A DNA stretch of 64,000 nt. Origin: Cellulomonas sp. Root930 (GTDB lineage Bacteria; Actinomycetota; Actinomycetes; Actinomycetales; Cellulomonadaceae). A model generated the notes under the pieces. That model saw nothing but the letters and a program-made list of their open reading frames with translations, did not search any database and was not told where the DNA came from. This document shows positions 35,536 to 44,472 of this stretch, piece by piece. The position numbers were made by a program, and so were the translations under genes. The stretch spans positions 2,645,879 to 2,709,878 of the forward strand of contig LMJI01000001.1 of assembly GCA_001429255.1 (NCBI GenBank), given 5' to 3'. The number at the start of each line of letters is the position of its first letter. The stretch's first letter is position 1.

Positions 35536-36267
35536 GTGAGCGACGTAGCGCAGCCGTTGGAGTCATCGACCGCTCGGGCGCCCCGGCCGTCGGGTGCCGG
35601 AGTCCGGTTCGACCAGGAGCAGCCCGTCACGGTGGTCCTCGTCCGGCACGGCCAGACGACGATGACCGTCTCGCGCGGCTACTCGGGGTCGGGCGAGCCT
35701 GGCCCACCGCTCGACGAGACGGGTCTGCGGCAGGCCCGCGACGCGGCCGACCTGGTGGACCGCGTCGGGCGGGACCTGTGGGGTGACATCCCGTACCCGA
35801 GCCAGGTCGTCGCGTCCCCGATGGTCCGGACGCAGCAGACCAGCGCGATCATCGCCGAGAGGCTGGGGCTGCCGGTCCGCACGGACGCGACGTTCCAGGA
35901 GGCGAACTTCGGCGAGTGGCAGGGGCTGACCGCCGAGGAGATCGAGGAGCGGTGGCCTGGCCAGCTGGAGCCGTGGCACACGAAGGCCGACCTGCGGCCG
36001 CCCGGCGGGGAGTCCATCGAGGACGTCGGTCGGCGGCTGCAGCGCGGGCTGGACGGGCTGCTCGCCGAGGGGGTCGACCGCACGGTCGTCGTCGTGAGCC
36101 ACGCCGTGTCGATCCGCGCGGCCCTGGGCGTCACCATGGGCGCGCAGCCGTCGTCGTGGAGCCAGCTGCGTGTGGCGCCCGCGTCGGTGAGCATCGTGCG
36201 GCTCTTCGCGGACAAGCGCGACGAGATCGCCGTGGTCGGGGTGCCGAGCGAGGGCTGGTCGGCCTGA
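35536..36267 (+). CDS. histidine phosphatase superfamily protein (CobC-like)
   Basis: The 243-residue protein has the phosphoglycerate-mutase-like RHG motif (VVLVRHGQTTM, about 35) and the second catalytic His in VVVVSHAVSIRAA. In mycobacteria a similar domain is fused to RNase HI in one protein; here the RNase H part is missing and the N-terminus is a short unstructured tail. CAGACT at 35524-35529 ends 6 nt before the GTG (leaderless). It follows the zinc-ribbon gene, which keeps the mycobacterial neighbourhood. Confidence 0.87.
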   Translation: MSDVAQPLESSTARAPRPSGAGVRFDQEQPVTVVLVRHGQTTMTVSRGYSGSGEPGPPLDETGLRQARDAADLVDRVGRDLWGDIPYPSQVVASPMVRTQQTSAIIAERLGLPVRTDATFQEANFGEWQGLTAEEIEERWPGQLEPWHTKADLRPPGGESIEDVGRRLQRGLDGLLAEGVDRTVVVVSHAVSIRAALGVTMGAQPSSWSQLRVAPASVSIVRLFADKRDEIAVVGVPSEGWSA

Positions 36268-36271
36268 CCGG

Positions 36272-37441
36272 TCAGCTCGTCGCCACGAGCGCCAGGGTGG
36301 CCGCCACGACGGCGAGCGGGGCGAGCAGCAGGCCCTGACGCACGATCGTGGCGGCGGGGACCGCGAGCATCACCGTGCGGCACCGCTGCCACCACAGCAC
36401 GGTCGCCAGCGACCCCCAGGGCGTGATCAGCGGACCGACGCCCGTGCCGATGAGCAGCGCGGCCACCCGCAGCGGGTCGGGGCCGGCGGCCGGCTCGAGC
36501 GCCAGGTACGCGGGCAGGTTGTTCAGCCCGTTCGACGCGAGCGCCCCCACCGCCGCCACGCGCACCAGCTCGCCGGCGCCGTTCCCGGTGCCCGCGGCCC
36601 GTGCGAGCGCCTCTCCGAGCCCGTGTGCGTGCGCCGTGGCGACGACGACGAACAGGCCCAGCACGACCAGGAGCGTCCGCCACGGGACGAGGTCGCCCAC
36701 CGGCACCGGGAGCTTCTGGTGCCGGAGCAGCGTGACGGCGAGGAGCACCACTGCCGCCACGACCGCCGTCGGCGCCGTCGGTGCTCCGACGACGAACGCG
36801 ACGGCGAGCGCGCCGACGGTGGCTGCGCACCACGCGAGCAACCCCCGGTCACGCACCGGGTGCGGCACCGGTGGCACGTAGCGGCCGAGCAGGGCCCGCC
36901 TGTCGCGGACCGCGAGCACGACGACGGTGACCAGGATCGCTGCGAGCGCGGGCGCCCACATCAGGCCGAGGTAGCCGACGCCCGCCGCGCGCAACGTGTG
37001 GTCCGCCAGCAGGTTGGTGAGGTTGGAGACCGGCAGGACGAGGGACGCGGTGTTGGCGAGGGCGAGCACGGCCAGGGCGAACGGCAGCGGTGGCGTGCGC
37101 GTGCGGCGGGCGAGGGCGATGACCACCGGCGTGAGCAGCACCGCGGTGGTGTCCAGCGACAGGACCGCCGTGCTCACGGTCGCCAGCACGACCACGAGCG
37201 CCCACAGGGCCCAGCGTCGGCCGCCGGCCACGCGCGACGCCAGTCCGGCCGCGGTGTCGAACAGGCCCGCCCCGGCGCACATCTCGGCGACGACCGTCAG
37301 GGCGGCGACGAAGACCAGGATCGGGAGGGTCCGCTCGGCCAGGTCACGGGCGTCCTGTGCGGGAAGCAGTCCCGTCAGCACCACGACCGCGGTCACCACG
37401 ACCGCGAGGAGCCACCACGGCACGTGCCGTCCGCGTGCCAC
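36272..37441 (-). CDS. ArsB/NhaD-type ion transporter
   Basis: The 389-residue protein has about 11 membrane helices and the ion-transporter (IT) superfamily pattern, with two inverted halves. Half one contains VVLATVSTAVLSLDTTAVLLTPV and ANTASLVLPVSNLTNLL; half two contains ALASNGLNNLPAYLAL and GVGPLITPWGSLATVLW. The closest named groups are ArsB arsenite pumps and NhaD-like or dicarboxylate carriers. No arsR or arsC is nearby, so arsenite is not assured. The GTG start directly follows the YaaA stop, making a two-gene operon. Confidence 0.85.
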   Translation of the reverse strand: MARGRHVPWWLLAVVVTAVVVLTGLLPAQDARDLAERTLPILVFVAALTVVAEMCAGAGLFDTAAGLASRVAGGRRWALWALVVVLATVSTAVLSLDTTAVLLTPVVIALARRTRTPPLPFALAVLALANTASLVLPVSNLTNLLADHTLRAAGVGYLGLMWAPALAAILVTVVVLAVRDRRALLGRYVPPVPHPVRDRGLLAWCAATVGALAVAFVVGAPTAPTAVVAAVVLLAVTLLRHQKLPVPVGDLVPWRTLLVVLGLFVVVATAHAHGLGEALARAAGTGNGAGELVRVAAVGALASNGLNNLPAYLALEPAAGPDPLRVAALLIGTGVGPLITPWGSLATVLWWQRCRTVMLAVPAATIVRQGLLLAPLAVVAATLALVATS

Positions 37442-38221
37442 TCAGGCGACGACCAGCTCGAGCGTGCGGGCGGCCCGGGTCGGAGGACCGAGCTCGACCG
37501 CGAGCAGCGCGGACCCGACGAGCTCGCCGGCCACCCGGGCCAACGACACGGCGTCGTGCGGGGTACGTCCGCGACGGGTGAGCAGGTGCCGGGTGAGCAC
37601 CCCGCGGGTGTGCTTGGCGTTGTGCGACACCACGGACCGCCTCCCGTCCAGCTCGCGCAGGACCCGCACCGACACCCAGTCGGCCGACCGTGGCGGGTGC
37701 CAGGCGGCGAGGTACGTCGCGGACCGGCAGTCCACCACCAGCTCGCCTTCGGCACGCGCCTGGAGCTCGACCCCGATCGCCTCGCGCCATGCACCGGGCA
37801 GGTGCCCGATGCCCGGCAGGTGCGTGGCCATGGAGAGGCGGTACGCGGGGATGGGGTCGTCGGGCGCGACCAGCCCCCACAGGCCGGACACGATCCGCAC
37901 GCTCTGCGCTGCTCGTGCCCGGCCGGTCGGCGTGAGCCGATCCAGTCCTGCCGCGGCGTACAGGACGCCGGAGTAGACGTTCTTGGCCGGTGCCGTCGCC
38001 GCCGTGCGCAGCCGCACGTTGCGCGCCACCTCGTCGGCCAGGCTGGCGCCGACACCGAGCACCCGCATCCCGTCAGCCGACGCGCTGACCTCGATCAGCG
38101 CGTCCAGCACCTTCTCGCGCACGGGGGTGAGCCCGGGCGCGCCGAGGGCGTCGAGGTCGAACAGGGGGCCGCGGGCGCGCGGCGGCGTCTTGCCCTCGGA
38201 GGGCGGCAGGAGCACGAGCAC
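37442..38221 (-). CDS. yaaA: YaaA-family peroxide-stress protein
   Basis: The protein begins VLVLLPPSEGKTPP, the YaaA/DUF328 hallmark, and has about 259 residues. In E. coli, YaaA binds DNA and lowers free iron during peroxide stress. I moved the start to the GTG at 38221 because TACAGT (38233-38228) ends 6 nt before it, and the family motif begins right there. The open frame extends 21 codons further without homology. It heads an operon with the ion transporter gene. Confidence 0.88.
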   Translation of the reverse strand: MLVLLPPSEGKTPPRARGPLFDLDALGAPGLTPVREKVLDALIEVSASADGMRVLGVGASLADEVARNVRLRTAATAPAKNVYSGVLYAAAGLDRLTPTGRARAAQSVRIVSGLWGLVAPDDPIPAYRLSMATHLPGIGHLPGAWREAIGVELQARAEGELVVDCRSATYLAAWHPPRSADWVSVRVLRELDGRRSVVSHNAKHTRGVLTRHLLTRRGRTPHDAVSLARVAGELVGSALLAVELGPPTRAARTLELVVA

Positions 38222-38227
38222 CCGTGA

Positions 38228-38237
38228 ACTGTAGGCT
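38228..38237. promoter_or_regulatory. overlapping divergent -10 elements
   Basis: The ten bases ACTGTAGGCT contain TACAGT read on the minus strand (-10 of yaaA) and TAGGCT read on the plus strand (-10 of the tautomerase-like gene). They share the central TA at 38232-38233. One DNA-melting site could thus serve both directions. Confidence 0.65.
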
Positions 38238-38270
38238 CCCGCGCTACGGACGACCTGCGGAGGAGGACCG

Positions 38271-38654
38271 ATGGCGCACGTCAAGATCTACGGTCGACGC
38301 GACGTGTGGCAGGACCGCCGCGGCTCGGTGTCCGACGCGGTGCACCGCGCCGTCGTCGGGACCTGGGGGCTGCCCGAGGACAAGAGGTTCCACCGCTTCC
38401 TCCTGCTGGACGCCGACGACCTGGTGGCCCCTCGCAGCAAGGAGTACCTGGTCGTCGAGATCCTCTGCTTCACGGGCCGTTCCCGTGCGGCACGACGCGC
38501 CCTGATCGCGGCGTTCTACGACGACGTCGCCCCCACGCTCGGGATCGCCGCCGACGACCTCGAGGTGATCATCATCGAGAGCCCGCCGGAGAACTGGGGG
38601 ATCCGAGGCGCCTCAGGCGACGAGCTGTCGCTGACCTACCGCGTCGACGTCTGA
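38271..38654 (+). CDS. tautomerase-family protein
   Basis: The 127-residue protein matches the Tautomerase_2 type: MAHVKIYGRRDVWQDRRGSV, then LPEDKRFHRFLLLDADDLV and a C-terminal IIIESPPENWGIRG. In classical tautomerases the catalytic base is Pro1; here residue 2 is Ala, so the usual chemistry is doubtful. The ATG at 38271 has AGGAGG 4 nt upstream. Its 3' end overlaps the convergent LuxR-type gene by 19 bp. Confidence 0.82.
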   Translation: MAHVKIYGRRDVWQDRRGSVSDAVHRAVVGTWGLPEDKRFHRFLLLDADDLVAPRSKEYLVVEILCFTGRSRAARRALIAAFYDDVAPTLGIAADDLEVIIIESPPENWGIRGASGDELSLTYRVDV

Positions 38655-38908
38655 GCCGGGACTCCGAACAGCTGGCGGCGCTGCTCGAGACCGCCCATGT
38701 CCTCCGGGACGAGGCCGCGTGCCCGACCGGCCGACAAGGCCGACTCGCGGTCGGCGACGCCGAGCTTCAGGTAGATCGAGCGCACCTGCGACTTCACCGT
38801 GTTGCGGGTGACGAAGAGTGCGGCCGCGATCTCGCTGAGCGTCAGCGGCAGGGCCAGGTGGGCGAGGACCACGCGCTCGCGGCGGGTCAGTCCGGTGATG
38901 GTCTCCAT
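38636..38908 (-). CDS. standalone LuxR/GerE-type helix-turn-helix protein
   Basis: The 90-residue protein is a lone LuxR-type helix-turn-helix: LTRRERVVLAHLALPLTLSEIAAALFVTRNTVKSQVRSIYLKLGV, with no receiver or sensor domain. The ATG at 38908 has CACGGAGC before it; an ATG at 38929 would add seven residues. Such small proteins may act as regulators, or be remnants of a larger LuxR protein, whose C-terminal half would look like this. It lies just upstream of rnpB on the opposite strand. Confidence 0.75.
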   Translation of the reverse strand: METITGLTRRERVVLAHLALPLTLSEIAAALFVTRNTVKSQVRSIYLKLGVADRESALSAGRARGLVPEDMGGLEQRRQLFGVPAQTSTR

Positions 38909-38975
38909 GCTCCGTGTTCGGTGCCGCACGCCCGGCGGATGGGTGGGGAGCTGAGACGGCTAGGCTGTGGGCGCG

Positions 38976-39357
38976 GATGAGTCAGTCAGGCGGCCGCGTC
39001 GAGCCCTCGGGCTCGCCGAGGAACGTCCGGGCTCCGCAGAGCAGGGTGGTGGGTAACACCCACCCGGGGTGACCCGCGGGACAGTGCCACAGAGAACAGA
39101 CCGCCCGACCGGTCCGCTGGTCGGGTAAGGGTGAAACGGTGGTGTAAGAGACCACCAGCGTGCCGGGCGACCGGTGCGGCTAGGTAAACCCCACCCGGAG
39201 CAAGGTCAGACAGGGAGCGTTCGAGGGCTGCTCGCCCGAGCTCCCGGGTAGGCCGCTGGAGGCGTGCGGCAACGTACGTCGTAGAGGGATGGCCGCCACT
39301 CGCGCAGTGCGGGCAACCGCGCGTGAGCACAGAACCCGGCGTATCGACTGACTCATC
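38976..39357 (+). ncRNA. rnpB: RNase P RNA, type A
   Basis: RNase P RNA is the ribozyme that trims the 5' ends of tRNAs. The ends pair as a perfect 12-bp P1 (GATGAGTCAGTC with GACTGACTCATC). The conserved core is clear: GAGGAACGTCCGGGCTCC, ACAGAGAACAGACCGCC, GGGTAAGGGTGAAACGGTGG, TAGGTAAACCCCAC and GAGCACAGAACCCGGCGTAT. Length is about 382 nt. TAGGCT at 38961-38966 fits as the -10 box, placing transcription start near the 5' end. Confidence 0.97.
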
Positions 39358-39385
39358 CGTACTTCGGCCGCTGATCAGCGGCGGA

Positions 39386-39679
39386 TCAGCGCACGTCTCG
39401 GCGTCGGACCACGATGCCAGCCGCGGCGAGGTGCCCGCTCGGCGACCACTCGGCCGGCTGTTCGGACGGCACTCCCCACGCCGCGCCCTCACTGATCCAT
39501 CGGGCGAGATAGCGGCCGGCGCGCCTCTCGTCGAGATCGTCCACACCCGCCTCGGCAGAACACGCAGAGCAGATGATGTAGGTCGGCGAGGGGTCCCACC
39601 CGGGCTCGCCGAGATCCCAGCCGCACACCCGGCACCGGCAGGGGTCCGGGTCGGCAGTCCATCCGTACGCGAGTGCCAC
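39386..39679 (-). CDS. small zinc-ribbon (cysteine-rich) hypothetical protein
   Basis: The 97-residue protein has CRCRVCGWDLG followed about 20 residues on by IICSACSAEAGVDD, a two-knuckle zinc ribbon like the CPCC-type cysteine-rich proteins. No function is known. The GTG at 39679 was chosen because TACTCT (39692-39687) ends 7 nt before it. Upstream in-frame starts would run into sequence without homology. It is convergent with rnpB, 28 bp past its 3' end. Confidence 0.72.
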   Translation of the reverse strand: MALAYGWTADPDPCRCRVCGWDLGEPGWDPSPTYIICSACSAEAGVDDLDERRAGRYLARWISEGAAWGVPSEQPAEWSPSGHLAAAGIVVRRRDVR

Positions 39680-39820
39680 GGTCCGGAGAGTACCCGCCCA
39701 GGAGGCGGCACCTCGGAGCCGTGCAACGTCCCTCGGCAGGGACATGCGAGGCGTCGACCTGGCGGGCCGCGCGGGGATTCCCGCTGCGCGCCTCCGGACA
39801 GGCAGGGCACGATGGCTCCC

Positions 39821-40270
39821 ATGAGCACCCTCGACCAGCTGACGTCCGACCTGACCACCGCTATGAAGGCCCGCGACACGGAGCGCACCGGCATCCTGCG
39901 CCAGATCATCGGTGCCGTGCGGTTCGAGGCCAAGGCGGGCAGCGTCGAGAAGGAGCTGTCGGACGACGAGGTGCTCAAGATCCTCGCCCGCGAGGTGAAG
40001 AAGCGCCGCGACTCCGCGCAGATCTACGCCGACGCCAACGCCCCCGAGCGGGCCGCCACGGAGACTGCCGAGGCGGACCTCATCGAGACGTACCTGCCCG
40101 CGCAGCTGTCCGACGACGAGCTCCAGGCGCTGGTCACCGCCGTGGTCGCGGACGTCGGCGCGACGTCGGTCCGCGACATGGGTGCGGTCATGAAGGAGGC
40201 GTCCGCGCGCGCCGGTGCGTCGGCGGACGGCAAGAAGCTGTCGACGCTGGTGCGCGCCGCGCTCAGCTGA
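39821..40270 (+). CDS. GatB/YqeY domain protein
   Basis: The 149-residue protein matches the GatB/YqeY family: STLDQLTSDLTTAMKARDTERTGILRQIIGAVR with a C-terminal KLSTLVRAALS. It resembles the tail domain of the tRNA amidotransferase subunit GatB and is thought to bind tRNA. CACGAT at 39809-39814 fits as a -10 box 6-7 nt before the ATG at 39821. Another ATG three codons upstream is less well placed. Its 3' end overlaps the convergent next gene by 8 bp. Confidence 0.9.
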   Translation: MSTLDQLTSDLTTAMKARDTERTGILRQIIGAVRFEAKAGSVEKELSDDEVLKILAREVKKRRDSAQIYADANAPERAATETAEADLIETYLPAQLSDDELQALVTAVVADVGATSVRDMGAVMKEASARAGASADGKKLSTLVRAALS

Positions 40271-41147
40271 CCGACGCGGGCAGGGACTCGTACGCGCGGC
40301 CCGACAGCATCGACGCCACGTCGGAGGTCCACGGCAGGGGCGGCTCGGGCATGACGACGAGCCACGAGCCGTCCCGGTCGAAGAACCGCAGGTCGCCGTC
40401 GAACGCGTAGGTGTCACGCACGTGCACGCCGAGGTCGGTGACGGTGAACGTCAGGTTGAACAGCCACGCGGCGGGGTCCTGGATCCGCGCGTCGCTGTCG
40501 AGGTCGCGCGACGTCCACAGCCGCATCCAGGTGACGCTTCGCGACTCCCGCGCGGGGACCACCAGGGGGTGCCCGGGCAGCAGGTCCAGCTCGCCGCCCG
40601 CGGGTTCGACGATGTTGACCTGGGCGACGCCGTCGGACACGTTCTCGAACCAGATGGTCAGGGCCGTGCGGAAGGCGTAGGTCTCGTCGCGCCCCACCTG
40701 GAGCTGTTCGGTGAGCAGGCGCCACCGGTCCTGACCGCCCGCGGTGAGCTGGCAGAACTCGAGGGCGGGCCGGCCGGGGGTGCCGGGACCCTCGGGGAAG
40801 GCCCGCGCCACGATCGTCGGGGCGAGCTCGTCGAGCCGCGCCTCCTCGAGCATCCGGCGCATGCGGTCGGCGTCCAGGCGCTGCCGATCGGCGTCCGCAC
40901 GCGCGTTCTGCGCCTCCTGCCGGGCGAGCTCGAGCGCCTCCCGCGCGATCGAGACCTGCTCGTCGAACACCTTCGTCTGCTTGTGCGTCGCCTCAGTCAG
41001 CCGCTTGGACCTGCGGGCGGCTCGGCCCGCCACGATCCAGGCGCCGAGAGCGGCGACGAGCGTCAGGGCGGAGAGAGCGAGGGGGGCCCACTGCTCCCAG
41101 TCCTCCCATGCGACGTCGCCCAGGACCGGAAGTACGGCACTGATCAT
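40263..41147 (-). CDS. hypothetical membrane-anchored coiled-coil protein
   Basis: The 294-residue protein has one membrane helix (about 20-42), a charged coiled coil (about 45-95, RSKRLTEATHKQTKVFDEQV onward) and a C-terminal beta-rich domain (about 110-290) of unknown fold. This shape occurs in several uncharacterised bacterial families. TACCTT at 41159-41154 ends 6 nt before the ATG (leaderless). It is transcribed alone. Confidence 0.7.
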   Translation of the reverse strand: MISAVLPVLGDVAWEDWEQWAPLALSALTLVAALGAWIVAGRAARRSKRLTEATHKQTKVFDEQVSIAREALELARQEAQNARADADRQRLDADRMRRMLEEARLDELAPTIVARAFPEGPGTPGRPALEFCQLTAGGQDRWRLLTEQLQVGRDETYAFRTALTIWFENVSDGVAQVNIVEPAGGELDLLPGHPLVVPARESRSVTWMRLWTSRDLDSDARIQDPAAWLFNLTFTVTDLGVHVRDTYAFDGDLRFFDRDGSWLVVMPEPPLPWTSDVASMLSGRAYESLPASVS

Positions 41148-41218
41148 CCCCGGAAGGTACCGACCGATTCGTCCGATTTCGACCCTGACACGCAACTGTC
41201 ACCCGTGCGGGGGAGCGA

Positions 41219-41629
41219 TCAGGTGCCGGACGCCTCCGCAGCGAGCGCGGCGGCCGCCTGGTCCGGGGTACCGCGCAGGAGGCAGAACTCGTTGCCCTCC
41301 GGGTCGGCGAGCACGTGCCACGGCACGTCACCCTGGCCGATGTCGACGCGGGTGGCGCCCAGACCGAGCAGCCGGTCGAGCTCGGTGGACTGGTCCGACC
41401 CGTTCGGCGGCCGCAGGTCCACGTGCAGACGGTTCTTGCCCGTCTTCACCTCGGAGACCTTGAGGAACAGCCAGTTGGTCGCGCCGCCGTCGGGCGGGGC
41501 GATCTCGATCTCGTCGTCGTCGTCCGCCGGCTGCCAGGCGTACGACCAGTCGAGCACCTCGAGCCACCAGCGGGCCAGGGCGTGCGGGTCGGCGGAGTCG
41601 ATCGTGAGCTGGGAGACCACAGGTGCCAT
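41219..41629 (-). CDS. VOC-family (glyoxalase-like) protein
   Basis: The 136-residue protein matches vicinal-oxygen-chelate proteins of the glyoxalase/bleomycin resistance type: SADPHALARWWLEVLDW at the start, RLHVDLRPP in the middle and WHVLADPEGNEFCLL at the end. Metal ligands are not obvious in both halves, so the activity is unknown. TACTCT at 41642-41637 ends 7 nt before the ATG, and the gene stands alone. Confidence 0.87.
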   Translation of the reverse strand: MAPVVSQLTIDSADPHALARWWLEVLDWSYAWQPADDDDEIEIAPPDGGATNWLFLKVSEVKTGKNRLHVDLRPPNGSDQSTELDRLLGLGATRVDIGQGDVPWHVLADPEGNEFCLLRGTPDQAAAALAAEASGT

Positions 41630-41669
41630 GCCCGGGAGAGTAGAGGGCGTCACCGACATCCCGCGAGAC

Positions 41670-41978
41670 CTAGTCGCGCCGCGGATCCGGGTCGAGGCGC
41701 ACGACGCCGGAGTCGAGGTCGAGCCGTCCGGCGGCGTCACCGGTCTGCTTGATGTCGAGCTGCTGACGGTCCTGCTCGGCCGTGAGGTACTCGCGGTTCG
41801 GCTGGAACACGTCGACCAGCGCCCCGAAGGCGCCGCTGCCCGCGACCCCGCCCGTGGTCCGGCGCTCTCGAGGTCGGCGCCGGTCGAACCAGCCGCGGGC
41901 CACCATCCGGTCGACCGCCACGAGCACGAGGGCGAGGGCGATGACGCCCCCGGCGATCAGCCACTCCATGGTGCTCAT
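41670..41978 (-). CDS. DUF6191-like small membrane protein
   Basis: The 102-residue protein has one N-terminal membrane helix (MEWLIAGGVIALALVLVAVD) and a cytoplasmic tail with GAFGALVDVFQPNREYLTAEQ, the DUF6191 pattern. The function is unknown. Its ATG overlaps the stop of the MBL-fold gene (ATGA), so it is the last gene of the map operon. Confidence 0.7.
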   Translation of the reverse strand: MSTMEWLIAGGVIALALVLVAVDRMVARGWFDRRRPRERRTTGGVAGSGAFGALVDVFQPNREYLTAEQDRQQLDIKQTGDAAGRLDLDSGVVRLDPDPRRD

Positions 41979-42748
41979 CGTCCCACCGCCGACCGCTGTG
42001 CGGCGTGGGCGGCGGCCGCCCAGGGGAGCGCGCGCCGGTCGTCGTCGGTCTCGTTGCCGTCCACCAGGGCCGACAGGTAGGCACGATCGGCCGTGAGTCG
42101 TCGTCGGAGCTCGTCGGCACCTCCGACCCTGCCGTGCCCCGGGACGACGACCTGCGCACCGAGAGACCCCAGCAGGTCGAGGGCGGCGAGGTAGTCGCCG
42201 ACCGGATCGTCCGCGGACAGGTCCAGGAGCGGGATCTCGACGTCCGAGAGCAGGTCACCGGCCATCAGCACGCCGACGTCGGGGACGAACAGGGCGGTGT
42301 GCCCGCGGGCGTGCGCACAGTGAGTGAGGACGTGGACCGTCCGGCCCGACCAGTCGAGCACTCCCGGTGACCGACGGGGGTAGGCGGTGGCCGGCGCGGC
42401 GATCGGTGCCGGCGCCTCGCCGACGCGCGCCAGCTCGTCGTCGGCGTCGCGCTCCGCGGCGAGCGTCTCGCGGTCCGTGGCTCCCGCCCCGTCCGCCCAG
42501 CGGGGCAGGTGCGCGAGGCCCTGACCGTCCAGGACGTGGTCCCAGTGCGGGTGCGTCGACCACACGGCGACCGGTGTCCAGCCGCGGGCGTGGATCGCGG
42601 CCGCGAGCCCGTCGACCTCGGGCGCGGTGACCGCGGGATCGACCACGAGGCACGTGCCGTCGTCACCGACGACGAGCGTCGAGGTCGTCGTGTAGACGGC
42701 GCTCGTCGCCACGTGGACGCCCGGTGCGACCTCGACGAGGTCGCGCAC
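41975..42748 (-). CDS. metallo-beta-lactamase-fold hydrolase
   Basis: The 257-residue protein has the MBL-fold metal site: STHPHWDHVLDG, THCAHARGHTALFVP, MAGDLLSD and VPGHGRVGG. It is shorter than RNase J or glyoxalase II and lacks their extra domains, so the substrate is unknown. The start GTG lies 2 bp after the ppgK stop, which makes it third in the map-ppgK operon. Confidence 0.87.
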   Translation of the reverse strand: MRDLVEVAPGVHVATSAVYTTTSTLVVGDDGTCLVVDPAVTAPEVDGLAAAIHARGWTPVAVWSTHPHWDHVLDGQGLAHLPRWADGAGATDRETLAAERDADDELARVGEAPAPIAAPATAYPRRSPGVLDWSGRTVHVLTHCAHARGHTALFVPDVGVLMAGDLLSDVEIPLLDLSADDPVGDYLAALDLLGSLGAQVVVPGHGRVGGADELRRRLTADRAYLSALVDGNETDDDRRALPWAAAAHAAQRSAVGR

Positions 42749-42750
42749 GG

Positions 42751-43527
42751 TCAGCCGCGCGACTCGGCCGCGAGCGCCGCCGCGCCGACGATCCCGGCCG
42801 CGTTGCGCAGCTGGGCGGGCACGATCTTGGTGCGCAGGTCGAGCAGCGGCAGGAAGTCGGAGTGGTGCTTGCTCACGCCGCCGCCGACCACGATGAGGTC
42901 GGGCCAGAACAGGTTCTCCACCACGGTGAAGTACCGCTGCAGGCGCTCCGCCCACTGCTCCCAGTCGAGGTCCTCGCGGTCGCGCACGCTCTCGGCCGCG
43001 CGGGACTCGGCGTCGAACCCGTCGATCTCCAGGTGCCCGAGCTCGGTGTTCGGCACGAGGTGGCCGTCGACGATCAGCGCGGACCCGATGCCGGTGCCGA
43101 GGGTGACGACGAGGACGACCCCGTCGACGTTCTTCGCGGCGCCGTAGAGGACCTCCGCGTAGCCGGCGGCGTCCGCGTCGTTGACCGCCAGCACCTTGCG
43201 CCCGGTGGCGTGCTGCACCGCCTTCTCGACGTTGGTGCCGATCCACGACTTGTCGACGTTCGCCGCTGACTGCGCGACGCCGTGCAGGATCACGGCCGGG
43301 AACGTCACGCCGATCGGCACGTCCTTGGCCAGGTCGAAGGAGTCGACGACCTTGGCCACCGTCGCGGCGACCGCGTCGGGGGTCGAGGGCTGCGGCGTCG
43401 GGATGCGCTTGCGGTCGGCGGCGAACTCGCCGTCCGACAGCGAGACGGGGGCGCCCTTGATCCCGCTCCCGCCGATGTCGACGCCGAACGCGGTCTCGGG
43501 GGACTTCTTGTGCTTGTGGTCGCTCAT
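42751..43527 (-). CDS. ppgK: polyphosphate glucokinase
   Basis: PpgK phosphorylates glucose using polyphosphate (and ATP), an enzyme typical of actinobacteria. The 258-residue ROK-type kinase has [16 protein letters not shown] (phosphate loop), [21 protein letters not shown] and GGGVSKH. The ATG at 43527 overlaps the map stop (ATGA). The link to methionine aminopeptidase and the MBL-fold gene is positional only. Confidence 0.94.
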   Translation of the reverse strand: MSDHKHKKSPETAFGVDIGGSGIKGAPVSLSDGEFAADRKRIPTPQPSTPDAVAATVAKVVDSFDLAKDVPIGVTFPAVILHGVAQSAANVDKSWIGTNVEKAVQHATGRKVLAVNDADAAGYAEVLYGAAKNVDGVVLVVTLGTGIGSALIVDGHLVPNTELGHLEIDGFDAESRAAESVRDREDLDWEQWAERLQRYFTVVENLFWPDLIVVGGGVSKHHSDFLPLLDLRTKIVPAQLRNAAGIVGAAALAAESRG

Positions 43528-44396
43528 GGCAGGGTCAGGATCTCCGCTCCGGTGTCGGTGACCAGCAGGGTGTGCTCGAACTGCGCGCTGCGCCGTCCGT
43601 CGGCCGTGAGGACGGTCCAGTCGTCGTCCCACATGACCCAGTCGGGAGTGCCGAGGTTGAGCATCGGCTCGATGGTGAACACCATGCCCGGCTCGATGAG
43701 CGTGTCGTAGGCCGGTGCGGCGTCGTAGTGCGGGACCACCAGACCGGTGTGGAACGCGGGACCGACGCCGTGGCCCGTGTAGTCACGGACCACCCCGTAC
43801 CCGAAGCGTGCCGCGTACTTCTCGATCACCCGGCCGACGACGTTGATCTCCCGGCCCGGCACCACGGCCTTGATCGCCCGCGCCAGCGCCTCCTGGGTGC
43901 GCTCGACGAGGAGCCGCGACTCCTCGTCGACGCCGCCCGCGAGGAACGTCGCGTTGTTGTCGCCGTGGACTCCGCCGATGAACGCCGTGACGTCGATGTT
44001 CACGATGTCGCCGTCCTCGACGACCGTCGAGTCGGGGATGCCGTGGCAGATGACCTCGTTGACCGAGGTGCACAGCGACTTGGGAAAGCCGCGGTAGCCC
44101 AGCGTCGACGGGTAGGCGCCGTGGTCGACGAGGAACTCGTGCCCGATCGCGTCCAGCTCGTCGGTGGTGACTCCCGGTGCCACGTGGCGGCCGACGAGCT
44201 CCAGAGCCTGCGCCGCGAGGCGTGCGGCCACCCGGACGCGCTCGATCATCTCCGGCTCCAGGACGTTGCTGCCGGTCCAGTGCGCAGGTCCGGGCCTGCC
44301 GACGTACTCGGGCCGCGCGATGGACGACGGGACGGCTCGACGTGGGCTCACCGTGCCCGGGACCAGGGCGGATCTTGGCGCGTGCACGGGCGACAT
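43524..44396 (-). CDS. map: methionine aminopeptidase, type 1c
   Basis: The 290-residue enzyme removes N-terminal Met. The five metal ligands are in [14 protein letters not shown] (two Asp), [12 protein letters not shown] (His), FTIEPM and QFEHT (two Glu), and ICHGIPD holds the substrate-side His. A 40-residue N-terminal extension rich in Pro ([23 protein letters not shown]) is typical of type 1c enzymes, which dock on the ribosome. TAGACT (44409-44404) ends 7 nt before the ATG, so it is leaderless and heads the ppgK-MBL-DUF6191 operon. Confidence 0.95.
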   Translation of the reverse strand: MSPVHAPRSALVPGTVSPRRAVPSSIARPEYVGRPGPAHWTGSNVLEPEMIERVRVAARLAAQALELVGRHVAPGVTTDELDAIGHEFLVDHGAYPSTLGYRGFPKSLCTSVNEVICHGIPDSTVVEDGDIVNIDVTAFIGGVHGDNNATFLAGGVDEESRLLVERTQEALARAIKAVVPGREINVVGRVIEKYAARFGYGVVRDYTGHGVGPAFHTGLVVPHYDAAPAYDTLIEPGMVFTIEPMLNLGTPDWVMWDDDWTVLTADGRRSAQFEHTLLVTDTGAEILTLP

Positions 44397-44472
44397 ACCT
44401 GGCAGTCTACGGACAGGAGGGCATCGGGGCCGGTCAGCGGCCGGTCCCGCCCCCGGGCGAAGGGAGAACGGC

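Noticed and set aside
36264-36275. CTGACCGGTCAG palindrome similar to the TetR operator at 18259-18272
   Set aside because: It lies between two convergent genes and is formed by the two stop codons TGA and TCA on opposite strands with CCGG between. There is no promoter nearby, so it is a chance effect of back-to-back stops.
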